A stretch of 64,000 nucleotides of DNA from an uncultured Marinobacter sp. (GTDB lineage: Bacteria; Pseudomonadota; Gammaproteobacteria; Pseudomonadales; Oleiphilaceae): the NCBI RefSeq assembly GCF_913055835.1, contig NZ_CAJXKQ010000003.1, positions 62,001 through 126,000 on the forward strand, written 5' to 3'. The notes beneath the pieces are model-generated. The model was not told the origin of the DNA. It ran no database searches and saw only the letters and a list, made by a program, of their open reading frames with translations. The translations under genes were made by a program, and so were the position numbers. Positions 22,531-31,907 of this stretch are shown here, piece after piece. How positions within the stretch are numbered: the first letter of the stretch is position 1; each line of letters starts with the position of its first letter.

Positions 22531-25500
22531 ATGACCGATCGCACCACCCGTCTCGACCAGCTCCACAAGGCCCTGCAGGAACGCATTGTGATCCTTGATG
22601 GCGGCATGGGCACCATGATCCAGAATCTTAAACTGGACGAGAAGGCGTTCCGTGGTGATCGGTTTGCCGACTACGATCGGGAAGTTCAGGGCAACAACGA
22701 TCTCCTGAACCTGACCCAGCCCGCCCTGCTCCGGAATATCCATGCGGACTATCTGGATGCCGGCGCCGATATCATCGAAACCAACACCTTCAACTCCACC
22801 CAGCTTTCCCAGGCGGACTACGGGCTGGAGTCGATTGCAAAGGAACTGAACGTGGCCGCGGCGAAGCTGGCCCGTGAGATTGCTGACGAGTACACCGCCA
22901 GAAATCCCGACAAGCCACGCTTTGTGGCCGGTGCCGTTGGGCCAACGTCGCGTACCGCTTCCATCTCACCGGACGTGAACAACCCCGGCTACCGTAACGT
23001 CGATTTCCAGACCCTGGTCGACAACTATTACAAGGCGGTCGAGGGCCTGGCCGAGGGTGGCTGCGACCTGATCCTGATCGAAACCATTTTCGATACCCTT
23101 AACGCGAAGGCGGCCATCTACGCCACCCAGCAATACTTTGAAGACAGTGGCATCACGCTGCCGATCATGATTTCCGGCACCATTACCGACGCTTCCGGCC
23201 GAACCCTTTCCGGTCAGACTACCGAAGCCTTCTGGAACTCTGTGGCCCATGCCAACCCGATTTCCGTTGGCCTGAACTGTGCGCTGGGGGCGGATGCCCT
23301 GCGCCCTTATGTCGTAGAACTGGCGGCCAAAGCCGAAACCTATGTCAGCGCCCACCCGAACGCCGGTCTTCCCAACGAGTTTGGCGAATACGACCAGACA
23401 CCGGAGGAAATGGCCGAGATTATCGAAGGCTTTGCCCGTGACGGTTTCCTGAACATTATCGGTGGCTGTTGCGGCTCCCGCCCGGACCACATTGAAGCGA
23501 TTGCCCAGGCAGTGGCCAAGTACCCTCCCCGGCAGATTCCCGAGCGTGCGAAGGCTTTGCGCCTGTCAGGCCTTGAGCCGTTTACCGGTGACGACAATGT
23601 GCTCTTCATTAACGTGGGTGAGCGAACCAACGTTACCGGCTCCAAGCGTTTCCTGCGCCTGATCAAGGAAGAGCAGTACGAAGAAGCACTCAGCGTCGCC
23701 CGGGACCAGGTTGAAAACGGTGCCCAGATCATCGACATCAACATGGATGAGGGCATGCTGGAGTCGAAAGAGGTGATGGTTACCTTCCTGAACCTGGTGG
23801 CCTCCGAACCGGATATCTCCCGGGTGCCCATCATGATCGACTCCTCCAAGTGGGATGTGATCGAGGCTGGCCTTCGCTGCATCCAGGGCAAGGCGGTGGT
23901 GAACTCCATCAGCCTCAAGGAAGGCGAAGAAGAGTTCATCAAGCGCGCCCGGGACTGCATGCGCTATGGCGCCGCCGTGGTGGTCATGGCCTTTGATGAA
24001 CAGGGCCAGGCCGACACCTACGAGCGCAAGACCGAAATCTGCAAGCGCTCCTACGACGTGCTGACCGGCATCGGCTTCAACCCCGCGGATATCATCTTCG
24101 ACCCCAACATCTTCGCCATTGCCACCGGCATTGAGGAGCACAACAACTACGCGGTGGACTTTATCAACGCCACCCGCTGGATCCGGGAAAACCTGCCCTA
24201 CGCCTCAATTTCCGGCGGTGTGAGCAATGTGTCCTTCTCGTTCCGGGGCAACGACGTGGTTCGAGAAGCGATCCATTCGGTGTTCCTCTACCACGCCATC
24301 AAGGCGGGCATGAACATGGGCATCGTGAATCCTGGTCAGTTGGTGATCTACGACGAGATCGACCCGGAGCTCAAGGAGCTGGTGGAAGACGTTGTCCTGA
24401 ACCGTCGCGATGATGCCACCGACCGCCTGCTCGAGATTGCCGAACGCTACAAAGGTAAAGGCGGCAAAACCCAGGAAGAAGACCTCGCCTGGCGTGAATG
24501 GCCTGTCGAAAAGCGCCTCGAACACGCCCTGGTGAAAGGGATTACCAGTTACATTATTGAAGACACTGAAGCCTGTCGGCAGAACGCCACCCATCCCATC
24601 GAGGTGATCGAAGGGCCGTTGATGGATGGCATGAATGTGGTTGGCGACCTGTTTGGCGACGGCAAGATGTTCCTGCCCCAGGTGGTGAAGAGCGCCCGCG
24701 TCATGAAACAGGCGGTTGCCCACCTAATCCCCTACATCGAAGCCGAGAAAACCGAAGACCAGAAAGCCAAGGGCAAGATCCTCATGGCTACGGTGAAGGG
24801 CGATGTCCACGACATCGGCAAGAACATCGTGGGCGTGGTGCTGCAGTGCAACAACTACGAGGTGATTGACCTGGGCGTGATGGTGCCCTGCGACAAGATC
24901 CTCGCCGCTGCCAGGGAGCATGACGTCGACCTGATTGGTCTGAGCGGGCTGATCACGCCATCCCTGGACGAGATGGTACACGTGGCCCGTGAGATGCAAA
25001 GGCTGGATTTCAACATCCCGCTGATGATCGGCGGTGCGACCACTTCGAAGGCCCACACGGCCGTCAAGATCGAACCCCAGTACAAGAACGACATTGCCCT
25101 GTACGTGTCGGACGCGTCCCGCTGCGTGAACGTGGCATCGCAGCTGCTCAGCAAGACTGCGAAACCGGAATTCGTGGAAGCGGCCCGCACCGAATACGAC
25201 GAGATCCGTGAACGCAGGAAGAATCGGGGCGACCGAACCAAGCTGATCTCCCTGAAGGAAGCCCGCGACCGCGCTCCGGAGATCTCCTTCGAAGGCTACC
25301 AGCCTCCGAAGCCAGCGTTCACCGGCATCCGGGTATTCGAGGAGTATGACCTCAATGAGCTGGTGGATTACATCGACTGGACGCCATTCTTCCTGTCCTG
25401 GGATATTTCCGGCAAGTACCCGGCCATCTTTGATGATCCCAAGCGGGGCGAAGCGGCACGCCACCTGTTTGATGATGCCCAGAAGATTCTGCACCGGATG

Positions 25501-26229
25501 ATTGACGAAAAGCGGGTCTCGGCCCGTGGCGTCATCGGTTTCTGGCCTGCCCACCGCCGCAGCGACGACATTGTGTTGTATACAGACGAGTCTTGCAGCG
25601 AGGAACTGACCACCCTGCACCACTTGCGTCAGCAGGATGAGAAGGCGCCGGGCAAACCCATGATGGCACTGTCTGACTTTGTCGCGCCTGAAGGTTCCGA
25701 TGTCGTGGACTACGTGGGCGGTTTCGCGGTGACCACCGGCATCGGTGCAGAGGAATTTTCAGTCGAGTTCAAGGATGCCAATGACGATTACAACGCCATC
25801 ATGGTCAAGGCCTTGGCCGACCGGTTGGCGGAGGCTTTTGCAGAGCGTATGCATGAGCGGGTGCGTCAGGAGTTCTGGGGCTATGCCGCTGATGAAAAGC
25901 TGGCAAATGACGACCTGATCAAGGAAAGGTACCGCGGGATACGTCCTGCACCGGGCTATCCGGCCTGCCCGGACCACACCGAGAAGGCAACCCTGTTCAA
26001 CCTGCTCGAGGCTACCGACACAGCGGGCATTGAACTGACAGAACATTTCGCCATGTTCCCGACCGCGGCCGTATCCGGGTGGTACTTTGCGCATCCGGAA
26101 TCCAAGTACTTTGCGGTAGGGAAAATTGGCGCAGATCAGGTTGAGGACTATGCTGAACGCAAAGGCATTTCCAAGGCCGAAGCAGAACGCTGGCTTGCAC
26201 CAAGCCTGGCCTACGATCCGGCAGAGTAA
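22531..26229 (+). CDS. metH: Cobalamin-dependent methionine synthase
   Basis: MetH transfers a methyl group from methyltetrahydrofolate to homocysteine through cob(I)alamin. The full-length 1232-residue protein has four modules. The homocysteine domain carries zinc cysteines C250 (GLNCALGA) and C313/C314 (GGCCGS). The pterin domain begins around [16 protein letters not shown]. The B12 domain has the lower-ligand histidine H760 in [14 protein letters not shown]. The C-terminal SAM-binding activation domain contains [17 protein letters not shown] and [18 protein letters not shown]. The upstream gap shows no recognisable cobalamin riboswitch, so control is probably by another route. The DUF2970 gene follows by 33 bases. 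Confidence 0.98.
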   Translation: MTDRTTRLDQLHKALQERIVILDGGMGTMIQNLKLDEKAFRGDRFADYDREVQGNNDLLNLTQPALLRNIHADYLDAGADIIETNTFNSTQLSQADYGLESIAKELNVAAAKLAREIADEYTARNPDKPRFVAGAVGPTSRTASISPDVNNPGYRNVDFQTLVDNYYKAVEGLAEGGCDLILIETIFDTLNAKAAIYATQQYFEDSGITLPIMISGTITDASGRTLSGQTTEAFWNSVAHANPISVGLNCALGADALRPYVVELAAKAETYVSAHPNAGLPNEFGEYDQTPEEMAEIIEGFARDGFLNIIGGCCGSRPDHIEAIAQAVAKYPPRQIPERAKALRLSGLEPFTGDDNVLFINVGERTNVTGSKRFLRLIKEEQYEEALSVARDQVENGAQIIDINMDEGMLESKEVMVTFLNLVASEPDISRVPIMIDSSKWDVIEAGLRCIQGKAVVNSISLKEGEEEFIKRARDCMRYGAAVVVMAFDEQGQADTYERKTEICKRSYDVLTGIGFNPADIIFDPNIFAIATGIEEHNNYAVDFINATRWIRENLPYASISGGVSNVSFSFRGNDVVREAIHSVFLYHAIKAGMNMGIVNPGQLVIYDEIDPELKELVEDVVLNRRDDATDRLLEIAERYKGKGGKTQEEDLAWREWPVEKRLEHALVKGITSYIIEDTEACRQNATHPIEVIEGPLMDGMNVVGDLFGDGKMFLPQVVKSARVMKQAVAHLIPYIEAEKTEDQKAKGKILMATVKGDVHDIGKNIVGVVLQCNNYEVIDLGVMVPCDKILAAAREHDVDLIGLSGLITPSLDEMVHVAREMQRLDFNIPLMIGGATTSKAHTAVKIEPQYKNDIALYVSDASRCVNVASQLLSKTAKPEFVEAARTEYDEIRERRKNRGDRTKLISLKEARDRAPEISFEGYQPPKPAFTGIRVFEEYDLNELVDYIDWTPFFLSWDISGKYPAIFDDPKRGEAARHLFDDAQKILHRMIDEKRVSARGVIGFWPAHRRSDDIVLYTDESCSEELTTLHHLRQQDEKAPGKPMMALSDFVAPEGSDVVDYVGGFAVTTGIGAEEFSVEFKDANDDYNAIMVKALADRLAEAFAERMHERVRQEFWGYAADEKLANDDLIKERYRGIRPAPGYPACPDHTEKATLFNLLEATDTAGIELTEHFAMFPTAAVSGWYFAHPESKYFAVGKIGADQVEDYAERKGISKAEAERWLAPSLAYDPAE

Positions 26230-26262
26230 GCTTCAGGCAGAATAAAGATCAGGGGCAGACGT

Positions 26263-26499
26263 ATGACGCAGTCTTCAGAGGCAGAGAAGAAGGATCAGGA
26301 AAAGCGGCGCGGACCTGGTGTTTTCAAAGTCATGCAAAGCATTCTGGCCGGCGCTTTCGGAGTACAGTCCGACAAGCGCCGGGAAGAGGACTTCTCAAGC
26401 CACAGCCCCTGGCCTTACATCATCGCCGGCATTCTGTTCACAGCCAGCTTCGTGGTGGGTCTGATTGTTATCGTGAACCTGGTACTGGCGAGCCAGTAG
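26263..26499 (+). CDS. DUF2970 small membrane protein
   Basis: The 78-residue product has a charged N-terminal third and the family core GVFKVMQSILAGAFGVQSDKRREEDFSSHSPWPYIIAGILFTASFVVGLIVIVNLVLASQ, with one C-terminal transmembrane helix (about 52-75). DUF2970 proteins are small inner-membrane proteins of unknown function. It lies shortly after metH on the same strand and ends 2 bases before the convergent 34-residue ORF. Confidence 0.85.
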   Translation: MTQSSEAEKKDQEKRRGPGVFKVMQSILAGAFGVQSDKRREEDFSSHSPWPYIIAGILFTASFVVGLIVIVNLVLASQ

Positions 26500-26501
26500 G
26501 G

Positions 26502-26606
26502 TTACTGGCCAGCCACCCAGACTACGGCGAACGCAACGGCGAGTACCACCAGAAGAACGGCGGCAACGGCATCGGCCTGACTGTCAGAGCGTACGGTCTT
26601 TTTCAT
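26502..26606 (-). CDS. Predicted 34-residue single-pass membrane protein
   Basis: This ORF is too short for the supplied track. On the minus strand it reads MKKTVRSDSQADAVAAVLLV and so on to WVAGQ, then TAA. It has a short basic, polar head and one 23-residue hydrophobic helix (about 12-34). A good AGAGGAA ribosome-binding site lies 6 to 7 bases before the ATG. Its stop faces the DUF2970 stop at a distance of 2 bases. Coding is supported by the ribosome-binding site and the composition; the function is unknown. Confidence 0.55.
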   Translation of the reverse strand: MKKTVRSDSQADAVAAVLLVVLAVAFAVVWVAGQ

Positions 26607-26861
26607 GTCTGTTCCTCTTTCCGAGTTGTGTCTCGTGTTCTTCTTGTTTTCAGGGCAGCACCGCGCACCGGCCCTGCTGCCTTTATTAAGTTAAGCAGTT
26701 AATTGATATTCGTCCAGTCCATTGTTCCCGTTGCTTATCGCCTGAATCGATAAACATATTTTGAAATAATCATTTTAAGAATAAAAACCCGCTGTTATCC
26801 TTCCCGTCAGATATAAGGCCGTCGGCCTCGATATGTCGCTTTCAAGCAGGATCTTCCCACT

Positions 26862-28514
26862 ATGTACGTATACGATGAACACGATCGGCAAATGGCTGCC
26901 GAGAGGGTTGCCCAGTTCCGTGACCAGACCGAAAGGGCCCTGGCCGGTGAGTTGGCAGAAGATGAGTTTCTTCCCCTTCGCCTGCAGAACGGCCTGTACG
27001 TTCAGCGTCTTGCCCCTATGCTCAGGATCTGTGTTCCCTACGGCATGATGCGTTCAGACCAGCTTCGCCGACTTGCCCGGATTACCCGGGACTATGACAA
27101 AGGCTATGCGCACTTCACCACGCGCCAGAACGTACAGCTGAACTGGCCGGCACTGGAAGACGTTCCCGATATTCTTGCGGAACTCGCAGAAGTGGAAATG
27201 CACGCCAACCAGACCAGCGGCAACTGCATCCGTAACACCACCACAGACCAGTTCTCCGGTGTTCAGTCCGATGAGATCGCAGATCCTCGTCCCTATTGCG
27301 AGATTATTCGCCAGTGGTCCACCTTTCACCCGGAATTCGCCTTCCTGCCACGGAAATTCAAGGTGGCCGTGAATGCTTCCGAGCACACCGATCGTGCCGC
27401 CATCCAGGTTCACGATATCGGTCTGCAGATGGTGCGTAATGAGGCTGGCGAGCTCGGCTTCCGTGTTCATGTTGGTGGCGGCCTTGGCCGTACCCCCATG
27501 GTTGGCCCGGTGATTCGTGAGTTCCTTCCGGAGCTGGACCTGCTGACCTATCTGGAAGCCGTGCTGCGGGTTTATAACCGCTATGGCCGGCGGGACAACA
27601 AGTTCAAGGCCCGGATCAAGATTCTGGTGAAAGCGCTCACGCCCGAGGGCTTTGCCGAGAAGGTGGAAGCCGAGTGGCAGCACATCAAGGATTCCCCTAC
27701 CCGGCTGACACCCGATGCGGTTCAGCGTATCCAGGCCTACTTTACCGAGCCGGATTACGCAGCGCTGGAAAATGCCACAGACCTGTTGGGCAGCCAGCGT
27801 TTTGAGAACCGGGGTTTCGACCAGTGGCTGACCCATAACGTGGACACCCACAAGAAGCCGGGCTATGCCATTGTCACCCTGACCATGAAGAAGACCGGTA
27901 CGCCACCGGGGGATGTCAGCGACAAACAACTGGAACAGATTGCCGATCTGGCTGACGAGTTCAGCTTTGGCGAAATCCGGGTAACTCATCAGCAGAATGT
28001 GGTGCTGGCCGATGTGCGCCAGGATCGCCTTTTTGAGCTGTGGCAGGCAATCACTCCGATGGGCTTCGGTACCGCGAACCTGAATACCCTGACGGACGTG
28101 ATCTGCTGCCCCGGTGGCGATTACTGCGCCCTGGCCAATGCCAAGTCCATCCCGGTGGCCGAAGCCATCCAGCGGCAGTTCGATGATCTGGACTACCTGT
28201 ACGACCTTGGCAACATTGATCTGAACATTTCCGGCTGCATGAATGCCTGCGGTCACCACCATGTCGGCAATATCGGTGTTCTCGGTGTCGACAAGAAGGG
28301 TGAGGAGTTCTATCAGATCAGCCTTGGCGGTTCGTCCCATCATGACGCCTCGATTGGCAAGATTCTGGGACCGTCGTTTGCCCGGGATGAAATGCCCCAG
28401 GTGATTTCCAAGATCATTGATGTTTACGTGGATAAGCGCACGGAAGAAGAAACCTTCCTGGATACTTATCGTCGTGTAGGAATTGATCCCTTCAAGGAGC
28501 GGGTATATGCCTAA
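26862..28514 (+). CDS. cysI: Sulfite reductase, sirohaem/4Fe-4S hemoprotein subunit (nitrite/sulfite reductase family)
   Basis: This enzyme reduces sulfite to sulfide for cysteine synthesis. The 550-residue protein has both nitrite/sulfite reductase half-domains, with TRQNVQLNWPALEDV near 88 and RVTHQQNVVLADV near 377. Cluster ligands are C416 and C422 (CCPGGDYC), and C459 and C463 (GCMNACGHHHVGNIG), the Cx5C and Cx3C pairs that bind 4Fe-4S and sirohaem. It matches the CysI type of pseudomonads that works without a CysJ flavoprotein gene alongside. The DUF934 gene overlaps its 3' end by 8 bases. The upstream AT-rich region (about 26750-26800) could hold a CysB-type site (inference). Confidence 0.93.
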   Translation: MYVYDEHDRQMAAERVAQFRDQTERALAGELAEDEFLPLRLQNGLYVQRLAPMLRICVPYGMMRSDQLRRLARITRDYDKGYAHFTTRQNVQLNWPALEDVPDILAELAEVEMHANQTSGNCIRNTTTDQFSGVQSDEIADPRPYCEIIRQWSTFHPEFAFLPRKFKVAVNASEHTDRAAIQVHDIGLQMVRNEAGELGFRVHVGGGLGRTPMVGPVIREFLPELDLLTYLEAVLRVYNRYGRRDNKFKARIKILVKALTPEGFAEKVEAEWQHIKDSPTRLTPDAVQRIQAYFTEPDYAALENATDLLGSQRFENRGFDQWLTHNVDTHKKPGYAIVTLTMKKTGTPPGDVSDKQLEQIADLADEFSFGEIRVTHQQNVVLADVRQDRLFELWQAITPMGFGTANLNTLTDVICCPGGDYCALANAKSIPVAEAIQRQFDDLDYLYDLGNIDLNISGCMNACGHHHVGNIGVLGVDKKGEEFYQISLGGSSHHDASIGKILGPSFARDEMPQVISKIIDVYVDKRTEEETFLDTYRRVGIDPFKERVYA

Positions 28515-29013
28515 CGTTATTTCCCCGGATGGAAGCATCCGCCAGGACAACTGGGTTGTGGTCCCCCGCCCGGCCGAAGGCGAATCTCTGGATATTCCGG
28601 CGGACCATCCGGCATTGATCCCTGCGGATCTTTGGCTGGCCGGTTACGAGCACTTCACCGGAAGAAAGGATATCGGCGTGTGGTTTGACAGCCACGACGA
28701 GCCGGAGATTCTGGAAGGCCACGTGAATGAGCTGCCGGTGATTGCAGTAAACTTCCCGAAATTCAGTGATGGCCGGGGCTACAGCATTGGCCGGTTGCTG
28801 CGGGAGCGCTTTGGCTACAAGAACGAACTACGTGCTATCGGCGACGTTCTGCTGGATCAGCTGCAGTTCATGAAGCGCTGCGGATTCGATGCCTATGTGC
28901 TGAGGGCCGACAAGGACATCACCAAGGCGCAGAAGTGCCTGAACTTCTTCAGCCAGGGCTACCAGGCCGCAACCGACACCGACATTCCGCTCTTCCGACG
29001 TCGCGCGTCTTAG
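28507..29013 (+). CDS. DUF934 protein, sulfite-reductase companion
   Basis: The start is the ATG at 28507, with AAGGAG about 7 bases upstream and an 8-base overlap with cysI; the ORF track starts 8 codons earlier. The 168-residue protein contains IPADLWLAGYEHFTGRKDIGVWFDSHDEPE and VIAVNFPKFSDGRGYSIGRLLRERFGYKNELRAIGDVLLDQLQFMKRCGFDAY, the diagnostic DUF934 block. DUF934 genes nearly always follow cysI, so a part in sulfite reduction, for example electron delivery or sirohaem enzyme assembly, is inferred but unproven. Confidence 0.9.
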   Translation: MPNVISPDGSIRQDNWVVVPRPAEGESLDIPADHPALIPADLWLAGYEHFTGRKDIGVWFDSHDEPEILEGHVNELPVIAVNFPKFSDGRGYSIGRLLRERFGYKNELRAIGDVLLDQLQFMKRCGFDAYVLRADKDITKAQKCLNFFSQGYQAATDTDIPLFRRRAS

Positions 29014-29032
29014 TTATCAGACTTTAAAGTAC

Positions 29033-29144
29033 GAAGAGAGGGGATTCACTTTCCAAAACACGCTCCTTGCGGCACATCCCTGTGACGCTTGGGCTCCGCC
29101 ATCCATGGCTCCGCACAGTTTTGGAAAGTGAATCCCCTCTCTTC
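29033..29144. repeat. Palindromic intergenic repeat with 27-bp perfect inverted arms
   Basis: The arm GAAGAGAGGGGATTCACTTTCCAAAAC (29033-29059) is exactly reversed and complemented at 29118-29144. The 58-base centre contains a further TGCGG/CCGCA pairing and a partly duplicated GGCTCCGC-like segment. The arms are too long for an ordinary terminator and there is no coding sequence inside. The element resembles a miniature or bacterial-interspersed repeat; the copy number in the genome cannot be seen here. Confidence 0.9.
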
Positions 29145-29173
29145 TATACAAATCTCTCAGTACGGTATCGTAG

Positions 29174-29201
29174 GTCGGATTAGGCAAAGCCGTAATCCGA
29201 C
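29174..29201. repeat. REP-like palindrome GTCGGATTA...TAATCCGAC
   Basis: GTCGGATTA and TAATCCGAC are perfect inverted copies, with an inner GGC-AAA-GCC stem, making a compact double hairpin. Very similar GTAGGTCGGATTAG...CGTAATCCGAC elements are widespread as REP sequences in proteobacteria. It lies 11 bases beyond the end of the acuI-like gene. Confidence 0.75.
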
Positions 29202-29211
29202 AAACAACCGC

Positions 29212-30210
29212 TTACTTCGAATGATCCAAAACAATCTTCCCGGCTGACTCCCCTTTCAAAAACGCCTTCAGCGCCCCATCAAGCTCACCACGACCGATAT
29301 CACGCGCAGACGCCTCCGTCTTCGGACACGCCCACTCCCCCGCGAATTTCTTCCAAACGGCCTCTTTCTCCGCCAGTGGAATCTCTACGGAATCCACACC
29401 CAGCAGATTAACCCCGCGCAGGATAAACGGCAGCACCGTGGTCTGAAGGCCCGGACCGGCCACGAGGCCACAGCAGGAAACGGAACCGCCAGGCTGAATC
29501 TGCTTGAGCAGTTCGGCCAGGGGGCCACCACCCACCGTATCCACCGCGTTGGCAAACGCAGGTTTGACCAGAGGTTTCTTCTCTTCCGCCAGGGTCTCAC
29601 GGCCCACCACTTCGCTGGCGCCCAGAGCCTTGAGATCTTCCGCGTGGTCGGCCTTGCCACTGATGGCAACGACGTCGAACCCGAGTTTGGCAAGCAGCTC
29701 AACGGCAACGGTGCCAACCGCACCAGAGGCCCCTGAAACAGCGACTTTACCCTGCTCCGGTTTGGCGCCCATGGTCAGGAGTTTCTGGACACAGAGGCCG
29801 GCGGTGAGGCCGGCAGTGCCATAGATCATGGCGGTGCGGGCATTCCAGCCGGCAGGCATGGGGACGCACCAGGCGCCAGGAACGCGGATGTATTCGCCAA
29901 AACCACCGTCGGTATTCATGCCCAGGTCGTAGCCGGTCACGATAACGGGACTGCCGTTCGACGGGGTTCCCGTGGCAGATTCAACAACTTCACCTGCGGC
30001 GTCGATACCCGGGGTATGTGGGAAAGAACGGGTGACACCCTTATTACCGGAAGCTGACAGCGCGTCCTTGTAGTTAAGCGAGGAGTGGCTGACCCGGATA
30101 AGGACCTCGCCATCGGGAAGGTCTGCGGTGCTCAGGGTTGTCTCGGCGCCGACATACTCTCCGTTCTGCTCTTCGACACGCCAGGCTTTGAATTCGGTAT
30201 TGGTTGTCAT
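29212..30210 (-). CDS. Zinc-free MDR quinone oxidoreductase YhdH/AcuI-like (acrylyl-CoA reductase family)
   Basis: The 332-residue medium-chain reductase has the GroES-like front (VLIRVSHSSLNYKDALSASGNKGVTRSFPHTPGIDAAGEVVES). The NADPH loop is VAVSGASGAVGTVAVELLAKLGFDVVAISGK (about 160-190), and there is a late SVEIPLAEKEAVWKKFAGEW segment typical of YhdH/AcuI. No zinc-ligand cysteine set is seen, as expected. AcuI reduces acryloyl-CoA to propionyl-CoA and detoxifies acrylate in bacteria that use DMSP, which would suit a marine host. The substrate here is inferred from family only. Confidence 0.88.
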   Translation of the reverse strand: MTTNTEFKAWRVEEQNGEYVGAETTLSTADLPDGEVLIRVSHSSLNYKDALSASGNKGVTRSFPHTPGIDAAGEVVESATGTPSNGSPVIVTGYDLGMNTDGGFGEYIRVPGAWCVPMPAGWNARTAMIYGTAGLTAGLCVQKLLTMGAKPEQGKVAVSGASGAVGTVAVELLAKLGFDVVAISGKADHAEDLKALGASEVVGRETLAEEKKPLVKPAFANAVDTVGGGPLAELLKQIQPGGSVSCCGLVAGPGLQTTVLPFILRGVNLLGVDSVEIPLAEKEAVWKKFAGEWACPKTEASARDIGRGELDGALKAFLKGESAGKIVLDHSK

Positions 30211-30233
30211 CGTTGTTCCCCGTTTTCAGTAGG

Positions 30234-31295
30234 CTACTGGAACTTCTGGTTGCGGAAGGCACCCAAAACTTTCCAGACCGTGTGTTCAAGCGCCGCACTG
30301 GTTGCCAGCCCGAGCTTTTCCGGGAGGGTGCGTTTGCGCTGGTATGCCACTGAGACTACGTCCGCGCGGTCACAGGCTTCAATGAGATATTCGTCGGAGG
30401 TTTTGATCTCGTCGATCAGTTTCACCTCCAGCGCCCGCTTGCCAAACCAGATATCGCCATTGGCAACCGCGGCGATATCCAGATCCGGACGTCGCTCGCT
30501 CACATACTCCTTGAACAGACCGTGGGTATCTTCCAGATCTTCGAGGAACTTCTGACGCCCCTTGTCGGTATTTTCTCCGAAAATGGTCATGGTGCGTTTA
30601 TGCTCCCCGGCCGTCAGCACTTCAAAGTCCACATCGTTCTTCTTGAGAAAACGGTGGAAATTCGGGAGCTGGGCAACCACGCCAATAGAACCCAGAATGG
30701 CAAACGGCGAGGCGACGATCCGGTCAGCAACACAAGCCATCATGTAACCACCGCTGGCGGCGACTTTGTCGACACAAGCGGTAAGGCGTACACCCTTGCT
30801 GCGAATCCGGTCGAGTTGCGCGGCGGCAAGACCGTAGGAGTGGACCAGTCCACCACCGCTTTCCAGGCGGATGACGACTTCGTCTTTTTCCGGATCAGCG
30901 ATGCTCAATACTGCAGTGATGGCGCGGCGAAGCGGATCCGTGTCGCTTGCCTTGATATCGCCATCGAAATCGAGAACATAAACGCGACCGCGACTGTCGC
31001 TCTGTTCGTCGCTATCTTTCTTCCCCTTGGCCGCCTTCTTCTCGGCCTTTTGCTCTTTCTTTCGGGCCTTCTGGAAGAGCTTGCGTTGTTGATCCGACAT
31101 CAACTTGGACTGGATCGTTTCACGCAGTTTTTCGTATTTCTCGTTGAGTTTCCGGATCTTGAGCTCTCCCTCGCCCTCATGATCGCCCCGATCCTTCTGG
31201 GCGGCAGACATGATGACAGAGATCACCACCAGGGCCGCCACCACGAAAGTAACGATCTTGGCCAAAAACAAACCGTATTCTGTCAGGAACTCCAA
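30234..31295 (-). CDS. sohB: S49-family inner-membrane protease SohB
   Basis: The 353-residue protein has an N-terminal membrane anchor (about 9-32) and a lysine-rich, helical linker (45-100). The S49 peptidase domain follows, with catalytic serine S181 in KVAASGGYMMACVADRIVASPFAILGSIGV and general-base lysine K233 in TAGEHKRTMTIFG. The motif ESGGGLVHSYGLAAAQL is the family oxyanion region. SohB is a signal-peptide-peptidase-like protease of the periplasmic face. It lies 23 bases upstream of the acuI-like gene on the same strand. Confidence 0.93.
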   Translation of the reverse strand: MEFLTEYGLFLAKIVTFVVAALVVISVIMSAAQKDRGDHEGEGELKIRKLNEKYEKLRETIQSKLMSDQQRKLFQKARKKEQKAEKKAAKGKKDSDEQSDSRGRVYVLDFDGDIKASDTDPLRRAITAVLSIADPEKDEVVIRLESGGGLVHSYGLAAAQLDRIRSKGVRLTACVDKVAASGGYMMACVADRIVASPFAILGSIGVVAQLPNFHRFLKKNDVDFEVLTAGEHKRTMTIFGENTDKGRQKFLEDLEDTHGLFKEYVSERRPDLDIAAVANGDIWFGKRALEVKLIDEIKTSDEYLIEACDRADVVSVAYQRKRTLPEKLGLATSAALEHTVWKVLGAFRNQKFQ

Positions 31296-31398
31296 AGTGC
31301 TTCTCCAACTGGATGTACAAAGGCAAGAGTGTAACTTACCGAATTTATGGTGATAAGGAGAGCAAAAAAATTAAAACAAGCGTTCGATCGACCTTGAC

Positions 31399-31442
31399 AG
31401 AGCCGACCACTAACCATAAAGTCGGATGGCGAGGTCGGCTCT
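31399..31442. repeat. 10-bp inverted repeat AGAGCCGACC...GGTCGGCTCT
   Basis: Perfect 10-bp arms around a 24-base centre in the 231-base gap between the divergent sohB and SCP2 genes. The centre contains another GTCGGAT. No T-run follows, so a terminator is unlikely between divergent genes. A REP-like element or a regulator site is possible. Confidence 0.6.
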
Positions 31443-31526
31443 ACCCGGGCACCCGATCAGGCTCGTGAAGCCAGGGACATCAAGCCGTCGTGATCATGAC
31501 TAGACAACCATCAAAAGGGTAAAACA

Positions 31527-31841
31527 ATGTCTGTAGCTCAGGTATTTGAACAACTCGAACAGAATTTCAACGCAGACGCAGCTCAAGGCCTGGACCTGGT
31601 CTTCCAGTTCGACATCGAAGACGACAAGACCTATCACCTCGTCATCAATGACGGCACCTGCAAGATGCACGAAGGCGCCCATGACGATCCTTCTGTCACC
31701 CTGATCATGAACTCCGAAACCCTGAAGGGCATCGTTTCCGGCGAGACTGACGGTATGCAGGCATTCATGGCAGGCCAGCTGCGCGCTGAAGGCGACATGA
31801 TGCTGGCAACCAAGCTGGGCGAGCTGTTCAAGATGGGCTGA
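31527..31841 (+). CDS. SCP2 sterol-carrier-domain protein
   Basis: The 104-residue protein is a single SCP2 domain: a helical start (SVAQVFEQLEQNFNADAAQGLDLVFQFDIEDDKTYHLVINDG), strands with VTLIMNSETLKGIVSGETDGMQAFMAGQLRAEGDMMLATKLGELFK at the end. The domain binds fatty acyl or other hydrophobic ligands in a tunnel. It has an AAAGGG ribosome-binding site, stands alone, and is followed by a terminator. Confidence 0.9.
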   Translation: MSVAQVFEQLEQNFNADAAQGLDLVFQFDIEDDKTYHLVINDGTCKMHEGAHDDPSVTLIMNSETLKGIVSGETDGMQAFMAGQLRAEGDMMLATKLGELFKMG

Positions 31842-31865
31842 TTGGCCCCGGCACGTGTTGTGAGG

Positions 31866-31893
31866 AAAACCTGCGTTTCGGCGCAGGTTTTTT
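31866..31893 (+). terminator. Rho-independent terminator of the SCP2 gene
   Basis: AACCTGCG and CGCAGGTT form an 8-bp stem around TTTCGG, with seven or more T following. It lies between convergent genes. Confidence 0.92.
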
Positions 31894-31907
31894 TATGCCC
31901 CGGGATA

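Noticed and set aside
30522-31334. 270-residue plus-strand ORF
   Set aside because: Antisense shadow of sohB, which has catalytic residues and a good start.
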